Source: Solimonas sp. SE-A11
GTDB taxonomy: Bacteria; Pseudomonadota; Gammaproteobacteria; Nevskiales; Nevskiaceae
Reading direction: 5' to 3'
Assembly: GCF_030345715.1 (NCBI RefSeq)
Contig: NZ_JAUASX010000001.1
Coordinates: 496,001-560,000, forward strand
Length of the DNA: 64,000 nt
Shown here in pieces: positions 36,444-43,930 of this stretch (its first letter is position 1; the number at the start of each line of letters is the position of its first letter). The position numbers and the translations under genes are program-made. The notes below the pieces were generated by a model. It made no database searches. It was not told the DNA's origin and saw only the letters and a program-made list of their open reading frames with translations.

Positions 36444-36632
36444 ATGAAGCGCGCGCTCTCCCTCGCCGCGATCCTGAAGCCTCTCGCCCGCTGGCGCGAG
36501 GACGTCAGGGCGAGGGTGGAGCGCGACGCTGCCTTCGAGGCCTGGTTGGTGAAGTCAGGCCTCCAATTCAATCAAACCCCTTCTGCCGAGCAGCAGGAGC
36601 GGGAACCCCGACAGGAAAGGTCATCGGCATGA
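36444..36632 (+). CDS. small ORF (62 residues) between DUF1329 and YCF48-like genes
   Basis: Starts 7 bases after the DUF1329 stop with GAGGA before the ATG, and its stop overlaps the next start (ATGA at 36629), so it fits the operon well. The 62-residue product (MKRALSLAAILKPLARWRED...) is charged and amphipathic, with an N-terminal helix that might associate with the membrane and a C-terminal Gln/Glu/Arg-rich tail. I do not recognise it. Another small ORF follows DUF1329 copy 2 at 41176, which hints that such a partner is a regular part of the set. Confidence 0.5.
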   Translation: MKRALSLAAILKPLARWREDVRARVERDAAFEAWLVKSGLQFNQTPSAEQQEREPRQERSSA

Positions 36633-37591
36633 CTCGTCTCATTGCATTGGCCGCAGCCGGTCTGCTGGTTGCGGGCGCCGTTTCGGCTTCCGCGCCTCCG
36701 GCGGACGCGAAGAGCCCGCTGCAGCCGGTGCTGACCGGCACGGTCCACCAGGCGCTGTTCGCCATCGACTTCAGCGACACGCTGGGCGTGGCGGTGGGTG
36801 CGGGCGGCGAGGTGCAGGAGTCCAGCGACAAGGGCTCCAGCTGGAAGATGGTGCAGGCGCCGACGCAGCTGTCGCTGCTCGGGGTCGGCGTGGCCGGCGG
36901 CAAGGCGGTGGCCGTGGGCCAGAGTGGCCTTGTGGTGACGCGCGGTGCCGACGGCAAGTGGGCGGAAAGCAAGAGTGGCAGCAAGCAGCGCCTACTAGCG
37001 GTGGAGCTCAATGCGGCGGGCCGTGCGGTGGCGGTGGGCGCCTTCGGCACGGTGCTGCTGTCGGACGATGCCGGCCAGACCTGGCGGCCTGCGGCGCCGG
37101 TCTGGACCGAGCACGCTCCCGATGGCATGGAGCCGCACATGTACGCGGCGCACGTGGCGGCCGACGGCACGGTGACGATCGCCGGTGAGTTCGGCCTGAT
37201 CCTGCGCAGCAGCGATGCCGGGGCTACCTGGACGAGCCTGCACAAGGGCGATGCTTCGCTGTTCGCGCTGCAGCTGCGCGAGGACGGCGTGGGCTACGCG
37301 GTGGGTCAGAGCGGGGCGATCCTGCGCAGTGCCGATGGCGGTGCCACCTGGGAGACGCGTCCTTCCGATACCGAAGCGCTGCTGCTGGGCGTGCATGCGA
37401 CGACCGATGGCCGGGTCCTGGTGACGGGCATGCGCGACATGCTGGTCAGCCGTGACGGCGGCGAGAGCTTCAGCCACGTGCGGGGCGGTGGTGTGAACAG
37501 CCTGTGGTTCGTGGGAGTGGCGCAGGCTTCGGCCGGCGCACCGGTGCTGGCCGTGGGCCAGTCCGGACAGATCGTGAGCCTGCAGCCCTGA
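36629..37591 (+). CDS. YCF48/BNR-repeat periplasmic protein
   Basis: A 320-residue protein with a Sec signal peptide (MTRLIALAAAGLLVAGAVSA). Repeated beta-propeller-type blades then follow, each with a motif of the form SSDKGSSWK, LSDDAGQTWRP, SSDAGATWTS, SADGGATWET and SRDGGESFSH (BNR/Asp-box repeats), alternating with VAVGxxG turns. This is the YCF48-like family named after a photosystem II assembly factor; in non-photosynthetic bacteria it often accompanies MMPL, DUF1329 and DUF1302 genes, as here. A scaffold role in assembling the envelope system is plausible but unproven. ATG overlaps the preceding small ORF. Confidence 0.88.
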   Translation: MTRLIALAAAGLLVAGAVSASAPPADAKSPLQPVLTGTVHQALFAIDFSDTLGVAVGAGGEVQESSDKGSSWKMVQAPTQLSLLGVGVAGGKAVAVGQSGLVVTRGADGKWAESKSGSKQRLLAVELNAAGRAVAVGAFGTVLLSDDAGQTWRPAAPVWTEHAPDGMEPHMYAAHVAADGTVTIAGEFGLILRSSDAGATWTSLHKGDASLFALQLREDGVGYAVGQSGAILRSADGGATWETRPSDTEALLLGVHATTDGRVLVTGMRDMLVSRDGGESFSHVRGGGVNSLWFVGVAQASAGAPVLAVGQSGQIVSLQP

Positions 37592-37646
37592 TGAGGCGTC
37601 AAGTGGGGCTGCGGTGCCAACAGAACAGCGTCTGAGGAGAGAGAAA

Positions 37647-39683
37647 ATGCGGAAGACGGGCGTGACGGGAGTGGTGGCGGGGATGAGCTTGCTGCTGGCG
37701 GCGCCGGCGCAAGCCAGCATCTTCGACGAGATGGGCTTCACCATCGGCGGCTTCATCCGCCCGGAGTTCAGCTACTCGACGAGCAGCAAGGACAACCCAG
37801 CCAACCAGCTGGGCAACTACTACAACGGCGTTTCGGTGCCGCGCCAGGCGTATTCTCCGCCGTCGCTGGTGCCGACGATCCTGGGCAACCTCGGCCTGCC
37901 GCCGCTGCTGCCCGGCCAGGTGGGCACCTGGACGACGCTGCCGCTGCCGCCGGTGCCACTGGTCTTCTCGGACACGGCCTCTCCGGGCCTGCGTGGCGTC
38001 AACAATGCCACCGGCGGCGGTACGCCGATGGAGCGCGTGGACAACGACATCAACTACGCCATCGTGCGCTCGGAAGTGGAGCTGGGCGTGCGCTTCACGC
38101 AGAACCTGAACCTGGTGGCGCGCCTGCGTGCCATCTGGGATCCGAAGCTGTATGACGAGTTCGACGCGGCCCGCTATCGCGACGTGCAGGGCGGCATCTC
38201 CGGCGGCGACCAGGCGCTGTACGGCGGCAAGCCGAACTACTTCCAGTATCGCGTGGAGGGGGACAGCAGCCCGAACCCGCTGGAATGGGCCGGTGACGAC
38301 TACCTGATCTACTTCCCCACCCTGGTGCTGGAGTACAACAACGGCCCGCTGACGGCGCGCGTGGGCAACCAGCAGATCGCCTGGGGCCAGGCGCTGTTCT
38401 TCCGCGTGTTCGACGTGGTGGATGGCCTGGACCTGCGTCGCCACTCGGTGCTGGACTACGCGCAGGAAGAGTATTCCGACAAGCGCGTGCCGGCCCTGGG
38501 CGCACGCCTGGGCTACCAGCTCAACGAGGAGTTGCTGTTCGACGGCTACGTGCAGAAGTTCCAGCCGACGATCTACGGCAACCCGAACACGCAGTACAAC
38601 GTCATTCCCTCGCAGTTCACGGTGCATGACCGCTACGTGGAAGGTGGATGGGACGACAAGCTCAGCTACGGCATGCGCGTGAAGGGCAACTACGGCCAGT
38701 GGGGCTTCCAGGCCATGGCGGTGCAGCGCTACAACCCGGATGGCGTGTTCCGCTGGACGGCGTCGAACCACAACAAGGACCTGCCGACCAACATGGGATC
38801 GCTGGGCGGCCTGGTGCATACCACGCTGGCACTGCAGGGCCTGGATTCGGGCGCGCTGCTGGCGCAGAGCGCCTTCGAGGCCTCGCCCGGCGGCGTGTAC
38901 TCGGCGCAGGAGTGGTTCCGCTACGCCGGCTTTGCCCGCCTGAACGCGATGAGCGGCCTCAACGCCTCGATCACCGAGTTCCCGTCGACCACCGACCTGT
39001 TCGCCACGCCGGTGAGCACGGTGGAGCAGGCCTATAACGAGCTGAACACCTTCTTCATCGCCGGCGGCGGCAGCCTGCGTGGCCACATTGCCCGTGAGTA
39101 CGCACAGGAAGAGGTGTTCGGCCTCGGCGCGAGCTACGTGACGGAGGGTGATCCTGGCAGCCTGCTGGACCAGTTGATCATCAACTTCGAGGTCAGCTAT
39201 ACGCCGGACCGCACCTTCACCAACACCTCGCTGAGCCGCAACTACATCACCGAGGATTCGGTGACCACGGCCCTGGTGCTGGAGAAGTACCACCGCTTCA
39301 GTCAGGCCTTCCCGGCGACCTACCTGGTATTCCAGCACATGTACCGCAGCGTGGATGACCTGTTCGGCCGCCACCTGTCGGGCTACGGCGGCACGGAGAA
39401 CAAGGCGGCAGATGGTGTCAACGGCGCCCACTACTTCGCCTTTGCCTTCCAGCAGCCGTTCCCGCAGGACATCTACCGCATCGGCTTCGCCACGCTGTAC
39501 GACCCGCGCGGCAGCATCCTGGTGCAGCCGGGCATCAAGTGGAAGCCGCGCGGTGCGCTGACGGTGGAGGCTTTCTACAGCTACATCGACGGTTCGCTGG
39601 GTGGCGCCAATCCGAACGACACGCTGCTGTCCACGGTGGATTATGCCGACGAGGTCACGGTGCGCCTGACGTATCAGTTCTGA
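37647..39683 (+). CDS. DUF1302 outer-membrane protein (copy 1)
   Basis: A 678-residue protein with a Sec signal (MRKTGVTGVVAGMSLLLAAPAQA, cleaved after about residue 23). It continues with a beta-barrel-type sequence: alternating polar/aromatic strands, the segment GNQQIAWGQALFFRVFDVVDGLD typical of DUF1302, and a C-terminus ending VTVRLTYQF with terminal Phe, the usual outer-membrane insertion signal. It is probably the outer-membrane channel of the hydrophobe transport set encoded from 32451 on. ATG 37647 has GAGGAGAGAG immediately upstream. A terminator-like hairpin follows at 39736-39765. A second DUF1302 gene lies at 60849-62684. Confidence 0.88.
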   Translation: MRKTGVTGVVAGMSLLLAAPAQASIFDEMGFTIGGFIRPEFSYSTSSKDNPANQLGNYYNGVSVPRQAYSPPSLVPTILGNLGLPPLLPGQVGTWTTLPLPPVPLVFSDTASPGLRGVNNATGGGTPMERVDNDINYAIVRSEVELGVRFTQNLNLVARLRAIWDPKLYDEFDAARYRDVQGGISGGDQALYGGKPNYFQYRVEGDSSPNPLEWAGDDYLIYFPTLVLEYNNGPLTARVGNQQIAWGQALFFRVFDVVDGLDLRRHSVLDYAQEEYSDKRVPALGARLGYQLNEELLFDGYVQKFQPTIYGNPNTQYNVIPSQFTVHDRYVEGGWDDKLSYGMRVKGNYGQWGFQAMAVQRYNPDGVFRWTASNHNKDLPTNMGSLGGLVHTTLALQGLDSGALLAQSAFEASPGGVYSAQEWFRYAGFARLNAMSGLNASITEFPSTTDLFATPVSTVEQAYNELNTFFIAGGGSLRGHIAREYAQEEVFGLGASYVTEGDPGSLLDQLIINFEVSYTPDRTFTNTSLSRNYITEDSVTTALVLEKYHRFSQAFPATYLVFQHMYRSVDDLFGRHLSGYGGTENKAADGVNGAHYFAFAFQQPFPQDIYRIGFATLYDPRGSILVQPGIKWKPRGALTVEAFYSYIDGSLGGANPNDTLLSTVDYADEVTVRLTYQF

Positions 39684-39735
39684 GTCTGTTGCGGAATCCG
39701 CTGCCTCCCCACCTCCTCCTATGGGCAGCGAGGAT

Positions 39736-39765
39736 GCCGACGGTGACGAGCCGTCGGCGATTTTT
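39736..39765 (+). terminator. hairpin with T-run after the DUF1302 gene
   Basis: GCCGACGG (39736-39743) and CCGTCGGC (39751-39758) form an 8-base stem with a 7-base loop, followed by GATTTTT. It looks like an intrinsic terminator and lies 29 bases before the next gene. It probably separates or attenuates expression of the downstream carboxylase genes. Confidence 0.72.
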
Positions 39766-39793
39766 AAACCTGTAGTAGCGGAGAAGGAGAGAG

Positions 39794-41173
39794 ATGAGGG
39801 TCATCCGTTACGACCGTGAATACAGCCGGCGCCAGTTCCTCGGGGGGCTGGCGCGCGGTGCCGCAACTGCCGGCGTGCTGATGCCGCTGTGGGATGCGGT
39901 GGCCAAGGACGGGGATGTGACCCGTGCCTATCCCGAGGAACTGCTGTCGATCGAGAACTGGTCCAAGGGCAAGTTGAAAGCAGGTGACGAGATCACCGCG
40001 GCCAACGTGGAGCTGGTCAAGGACCTGCTGGAGCCGATCAAGTATTACCAGGTGGCCAAGATGGGCCGGCGCCTGCGGATCGCACCTACCACTACCGACA
40101 TCATGCGGCTGAGCCCCTGGGAATACCTGGAGGCCTCGCTGAAGAACCGTGGCCAGGCCCAGTTCGACAAGACGGGCAACGTGGTGACCGCGCAGGGCAA
40201 GCCCTGGATAGGGGGAAACCCCTTCCCCGACGCCAAGACCGGCCTGGAGCTGTTCGCCAGCCTGACGCTGAGCTGGGGGCGGCACGACGCCTCGATGTAC
40301 GCGATCAAGGAATACGATATAGGCCTATCCGGCGAGATCGACTTCCGCTACGAACTGGGCTGGGCGGAGCTGTCGCCGGTGGCACGCGTCAGCCTGGAGC
40401 CGAAGCCGTACTGGACGGGCAAGGAAGACAAGCTGCGCTACCAGTCGGTGTTCTTCGTCAAGCCCGATGCGGTCAACGGCACCTCTTATCTCAACATCTG
40501 GCCCTATGACCAGAACCGCTTTCCGGAACTCTACGGCTATCTGCCGGAGTTCAAGCGCATCCGCCAGTTCCCCACCGATCAGCGCTTCGAGCCGCTGATC
40601 CCGGGTTCGACGCTGTATCTGTCGGACGCCTGGGCGGCGGGCGATCCGCTGCATACCTGGGGCAACTACAAGGTCGTGGGACGCGGGCCGCTGCTGGCCG
40701 GCGTGTCTGGCGGCTGGAGCGCGGCGCATCCCAACTGGGAGCACCGCACGCATGGCGGCCCCAAAGGGTTGAGCTTCTGGGACACCACGGTGGAACTGGT
40801 GCCGGAGGCCATCATCGTGGAGGCGGAGCCGGTGAAGTTCCCGCGCGCGCCGGTGAGCAAGAAGCGCGTGTGGTTCGATGCGCGAACCGGCCTGCCGGTG
40901 GGCATGGTGACCTACGACCGCCGCGGTGAGCCCTATCACTCCTTCGACGCGGCCTTCTCGCTGTACGAGGCGGGCGGCAAGTCGGTGATGGACGGCAAGC
41001 ATCCGTACTGGTCCTGGAGCCACGTGCACGCCTTCAACATCCAGACCAGCCAGATGACGCGGCTGGAGCAGGTTCGTGAGATCGCTGGCGGGCATCGCAG
41101 CTCGGCCAATGATCCTGGCTTGTACGAGCGCTACCTCACCAATGCGGCGCTGATGAGATTGGGCAGGGCCTGA
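39794..41173 (+). CDS. DUF1329 periplasmic protein with Tat signal (copy 2)
   Basis: A 459-residue paralogue of the protein at 35027-36436. Its signal has a textbook twin-arginine motif, SRRQFLGG, followed by a hydrophobic run (ARGAATAGVLMPL). Shared blocks include LTLSWGRHDASMYAIKEYDI and FPELYGYLPEFKRIRQFPTD. Copy 1 and copy 2 are full-length, so both are probably functional, perhaps binding different ligands or forming a heteromer. The gene follows a terminator-like hairpin and has GAGAAGGAGAGAG before its ATG. It is followed after two bases by a small ORF, then the carboxylase genes. Confidence 0.88.
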   Translation: MRVIRYDREYSRRQFLGGLARGAATAGVLMPLWDAVAKDGDVTRAYPEELLSIENWSKGKLKAGDEITAANVELVKDLLEPIKYYQVAKMGRRLRIAPTTTDIMRLSPWEYLEASLKNRGQAQFDKTGNVVTAQGKPWIGGNPFPDAKTGLELFASLTLSWGRHDASMYAIKEYDIGLSGEIDFRYELGWAELSPVARVSLEPKPYWTGKEDKLRYQSVFFVKPDAVNGTSYLNIWPYDQNRFPELYGYLPEFKRIRQFPTDQRFEPLIPGSTLYLSDAWAAGDPLHTWGNYKVVGRGPLLAGVSGGWSAAHPNWEHRTHGGPKGLSFWDTTVELVPEAIIVEAEPVKFPRAPVSKKRVWFDARTGLPVGMVTYDRRGEPYHSFDAAFSLYEAGGKSVMDGKHPYWSWSHVHAFNIQTSQMTRLEQVREIAGGHRSSANDPGLYERYLTNAALMRLGRA

Positions 41174-41175
41174 TC

Positions 41176-41406
41176 GTGCGCCGCCTCGCCTCCCGCGATC
41201 TGCATGTCGCCGACGATATCCCCTCCTGCGGGATGGGCGCAGCGGAGAGCGAGAGGGAGAAGTGGGAGGCCTTCGCGCGCTACTACTCTTCAAAACTACC
41301 CGACAGGGTGGCGAGCACGGCCGGAGTGGCGAATAGGGTTGCAGACATCGCGATAGGTATCGCGCAAGCACCGGAAAAGAGTGCCGCGGAGGAGCCCACG
41401 ACATGA
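41176..41406 (+). CDS. small ORF (76 residues) between DUF1329 copy 2 and the carboxylase genes
   Basis: A GTG start two bases after the DUF1329 stop begins a 76-residue frame (residues such as RRLASRDLHVADDIPS, then EREKWEAFARYYSSKLPDR). It is hydrophilic, with no signal or membrane segment. I do not recognise the family. The position directly after a DUF1329 gene mirrors the small ORF at 36444. A still smaller frame (41403-41462) bridges it to the next gene by overlaps, so translation could be continuous across this stretch. Confidence 0.42.
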   Translation: MRRLASRDLHVADDIPSCGMGAAESEREKWEAFARYYSSKLPDRVASTAGVANRVADIAIGIAQAPEKSAAEEPTT

Positions 41407-41458
41407 GAAAAAACGCAACGACGCATCGCCGTCGCATGTGCATCCAGGAGAACGGTTC

Positions 41459-43432
41459 ATGAACGCAGCAACTGAGGCGGACAGCCTCGTCCGCAGCCGC
41501 GGCGCGGCGAGCGCCGCGAAGGCGGGCAGCGGCAAGCTGATCAACATCGACAACGGCGGCACGCTCACCGATTTCTGCGTGATCGATGGCGGCAAGGTCT
41601 ACCGTACCAAGAGCGTGACCACGCCCTACGACCTGTCGAAGTGCTTCTTCGACGGCCTGCGCAAGGCCAGCGCGGCGATCTACGGCCAGGAAGACCTGCT
41701 GCAGCTGCTGCTGAGCACGGATCACATCCGTTACTCCACGACGCAGGGCACCAATGCGCTGGTGGAGCGCAAGGGCCAGCGCCTGGGCCTGCTGCTCTGC
41801 GGCCTGGATGCGGCGACGCTGCAGACGGACGCGCAGCAGAAGGACGTGTTCGCCGGCCTGGTCGGCACACGCGTGGCGACGCTGGATGCCAAGGCCGATG
41901 AAGCGGCCCTGGAAGTGGCGGCGACGCAGGCCATCAACAAGCTGGCCTCCGAGGGCGCCAACCGCATCGTGATCGGCTTTGGTGGCGCGCAGCGGGAGGC
42001 CGGAGAAGTCCGGTTGAAGAAGATCCTGCTGAAGAAATTCCCGCCGCACCTGCTGGGCGCGATCCCGCTGCTGTACTCCCACGAGGTGGTGCAGGACGAG
42101 GATGACGCCCGCCGCGTCTGGACGGCGCTGTTCAACGCCTTCCTGCATCCGGCCATGGAGCGTTTCCTCTACAATGCCGAGCATCGCCTGCGCGAGTACA
42201 AGACCAAGAACCCGCTGCTGATCTTCCGCAACGACGGCGCCTCGGCGCGTATCTCTCGCACCGCCGCGGTCAAGACCTACTCCTCCGGCCCGCGTGGCGG
42301 TGCCGAAGGCGCCCGCGCCCTGGCAGCCCATTACGGCTTCGGCCGCCTGCTGGGCATGGATATCGGCGGTACCACCACCGACATCAGCCTGGTGGAGCAG
42401 GGCAATGTCACCACTGAGCGCCGTGGTCACATCGAGGGTGTCTCGACCTCGCTGCCGCTGTGCAAGGTGGTCAGCGCGGGTGTCGGCGGCTCCTCGATCA
42501 TCTCGGTGGTGGACGGACGCATCAAGGTGGGCCCGGAGTCCGTCGGTGGCGCGCCGGGGCCGGCCTGCTTCGGCCTGGGCGGCACGCTGGCGACGATCAC
42601 GGATGCCTTCCTGGTGCTGGGCCTGCTGGACCCGGCCAGCTTCTTCGGCGGCGAGCTGAAGATCGACGTGGAGCGCGCACGCGCCGCGATCGAGGCCAAC
42701 GTGGCCAAGCCGCTGAATCTGAGCGTGGAGGCGGCTGCGGATGCGATGCAGCAGGCCTGGGCGCAGAAGGTGGCGGATTCGCTGAAGGCCTATACGAAAG
42801 TCACGCCGGATACCACGCTGGCGGCCTTCGGCGGTGCCGGCCCCTTCATTGCCTGCAAGGTGGCGGAGGCGGCGGGCATTTCGCAGATCATCATTCCGGG
42901 CCTGGCGGCGGTGTTCTCCGCCTTCGGCATCGGCTTCTCCGATATCGCGCACGAGTACGAGGCGCCGCTGGCCAGCGCCGATGCGGCTGGCCTGAAGGCC
43001 ACGCGCGAACTGCTGCTGGAGCGTGCCCGCCGCGGCATGTTCGCAGAGGGCTTCGAGCTGGCGGACTGCCGCATCGAGACCTGGCTGCAGGCAGGTGACG
43101 AACTGGTTCCCGTGGAAGGCGACAAGCTGCCGGCGCTGCCCAAGGGCGTGCAGGCGGCGATGGTGCTGAAGGCGACGCGGGTGATTGCCCGCGCCAGCCT
43201 GGCCGGCAAGTTCGGCGGCCAGGGTAAGGCCGCGGTGGCGGCGGGCAAGCGCAGCGTCAACACCGGCGGCAAGGCGGCAGAGTTGCCGCTGTATCGCGTG
43301 GAGGACCAGGCGGGCGGTGCCCAGGCGCAGGGACCCTGCGTGCTGGAAGAGGCCTTCTTCACCTCCCGCATCGACGCCGGCTGGCGTTTCGAGATCAACG
43401 AGTCCGGCGACATCCTGCTGAGCCGCGCCTGA
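41459..43432 (+). CDS. ketone carboxylase alpha-type subunit (HyuA-like, ApcA-like)
   Basis: A 657-residue protein of the hydantoinase A/oxoprolinase family, with ASKHA-type ATP-binding motifs NIDNGGTLTDFCVIDGG near residues 25-40 and GMDIGGTTTDISLV near 300-313. In acetone and acetophenone carboxylases, HyuA-like subunits use ATP to activate bicarbonate and the ketone enolate. The gene order HyuA-like, small zinc subunit, HyuA-like, HyuB-like and the sizes match the acetophenone carboxylase core (alpha, gamma, alpha-prime, beta) of Aromatoleum better than three-subunit acetone carboxylase. GGAG precedes ATG 41459. The substrate is unknown. Confidence 0.82.
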   Translation: MNAATEADSLVRSRGAASAAKAGSGKLINIDNGGTLTDFCVIDGGKVYRTKSVTTPYDLSKCFFDGLRKASAAIYGQEDLLQLLLSTDHIRYSTTQGTNALVERKGQRLGLLLCGLDAATLQTDAQQKDVFAGLVGTRVATLDAKADEAALEVAATQAINKLASEGANRIVIGFGGAQREAGEVRLKKILLKKFPPHLLGAIPLLYSHEVVQDEDDARRVWTALFNAFLHPAMERFLYNAEHRLREYKTKNPLLIFRNDGASARISRTAAVKTYSSGPRGGAEGARALAAHYGFGRLLGMDIGGTTTDISLVEQGNVTTERRGHIEGVSTSLPLCKVVSAGVGGSSIISVVDGRIKVGPESVGGAPGPACFGLGGTLATITDAFLVLGLLDPASFFGGELKIDVERARAAIEANVAKPLNLSVEAAADAMQQAWAQKVADSLKAYTKVTPDTTLAAFGGAGPFIACKVAEAAGISQIIIPGLAAVFSAFGIGFSDIAHEYEAPLASADAAGLKATRELLLERARRGMFAEGFELADCRIETWLQAGDELVPVEGDKLPALPKGVQAAMVLKATRVIARASLAGKFGGQGKAAVAAGKRSVNTGGKAAELPLYRVEDQAGGAQAQGPCVLEEAFFTSRIDAGWRFEINESGDILLSRA

Positions 43433-43454
43433 GACCAGAACAAGGAACCAGATC

Positions 43455-43916
43455 ATGAAAGTCCTGATCACCGAATACCTGCGCATCAACCTCGATAGCG
43501 AGAAGTGGGAGTGCCGCCGCTGCGGTCACGTCCACGGCGATGCCCGAGACACCTACAAGCGTGGCCTGCTGGTGTATGACCGCGACCCGCGCGAGATCCA
43601 CAAGCCGCTGCTGGACACCAAGCTGTATTCCCGCACCTATTCGCCGGACCCGCAGTGGTGCCGGATCCTCGAGTACTACTGCTCCTCCTGCGGCACGATG
43701 GTGGAAGTGGAATACCTGCCGCCGGGCCACCCGCCGGTGTACGACATCGAGCTGGACCTGGACGCGCTGAAGCTGCAGTGGAAGGACCGCGAAGAGGTGG
43801 TGGACGCCGTGGTCGGCCCCGACCTGGCAGCCGAGAAGGTCAAGCATGGCCGGGCGCTGCATGCCCAGGCGCATGGGCATGACCACGACCACGGCCACCA
43901 CGGCCACAAGCACTAA
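43455..43916 (+). CDS. ketone carboxylase gamma-type zinc subunit (ApcB-like)
   Basis: A 153-residue protein resembling the small subunit of acetone/acetophenone carboxylases. Two cysteine pairs, CRRCGH near residue 20 and CSSCGT near 75, form a likely zinc site. The C-terminus is strikingly His-rich (HGHDHDHGHHGHKH), which could bind metal during assembly or storage. It lies between the two HyuA-like genes with 22- and 14-base gaps and good RBSs, so it should be made in step with them. It is a small structural subunit in the related enzymes. Confidence 0.82.
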   Translation: MKVLITEYLRINLDSEKWECRRCGHVHGDARDTYKRGLLVYDRDPREIHKPLLDTKLYSRTYSPDPQWCRILEYYCSSCGTMVEVEYLPPGHPPVYDIELDLDALKLQWKDREEVVDAVVGPDLAAEKVKHGRALHAQAHGHDHDHGHHGHKH

Positions 43917-43930
43917 GGGAGACGACGAAC

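Noticed and set aside
40325-43489. Minus-strand frame of 1054 codons
   Set aside because: Antisense to DUF1329 copy 2 and the ApcA-like gene; both plus-strand genes have clear family motifs.
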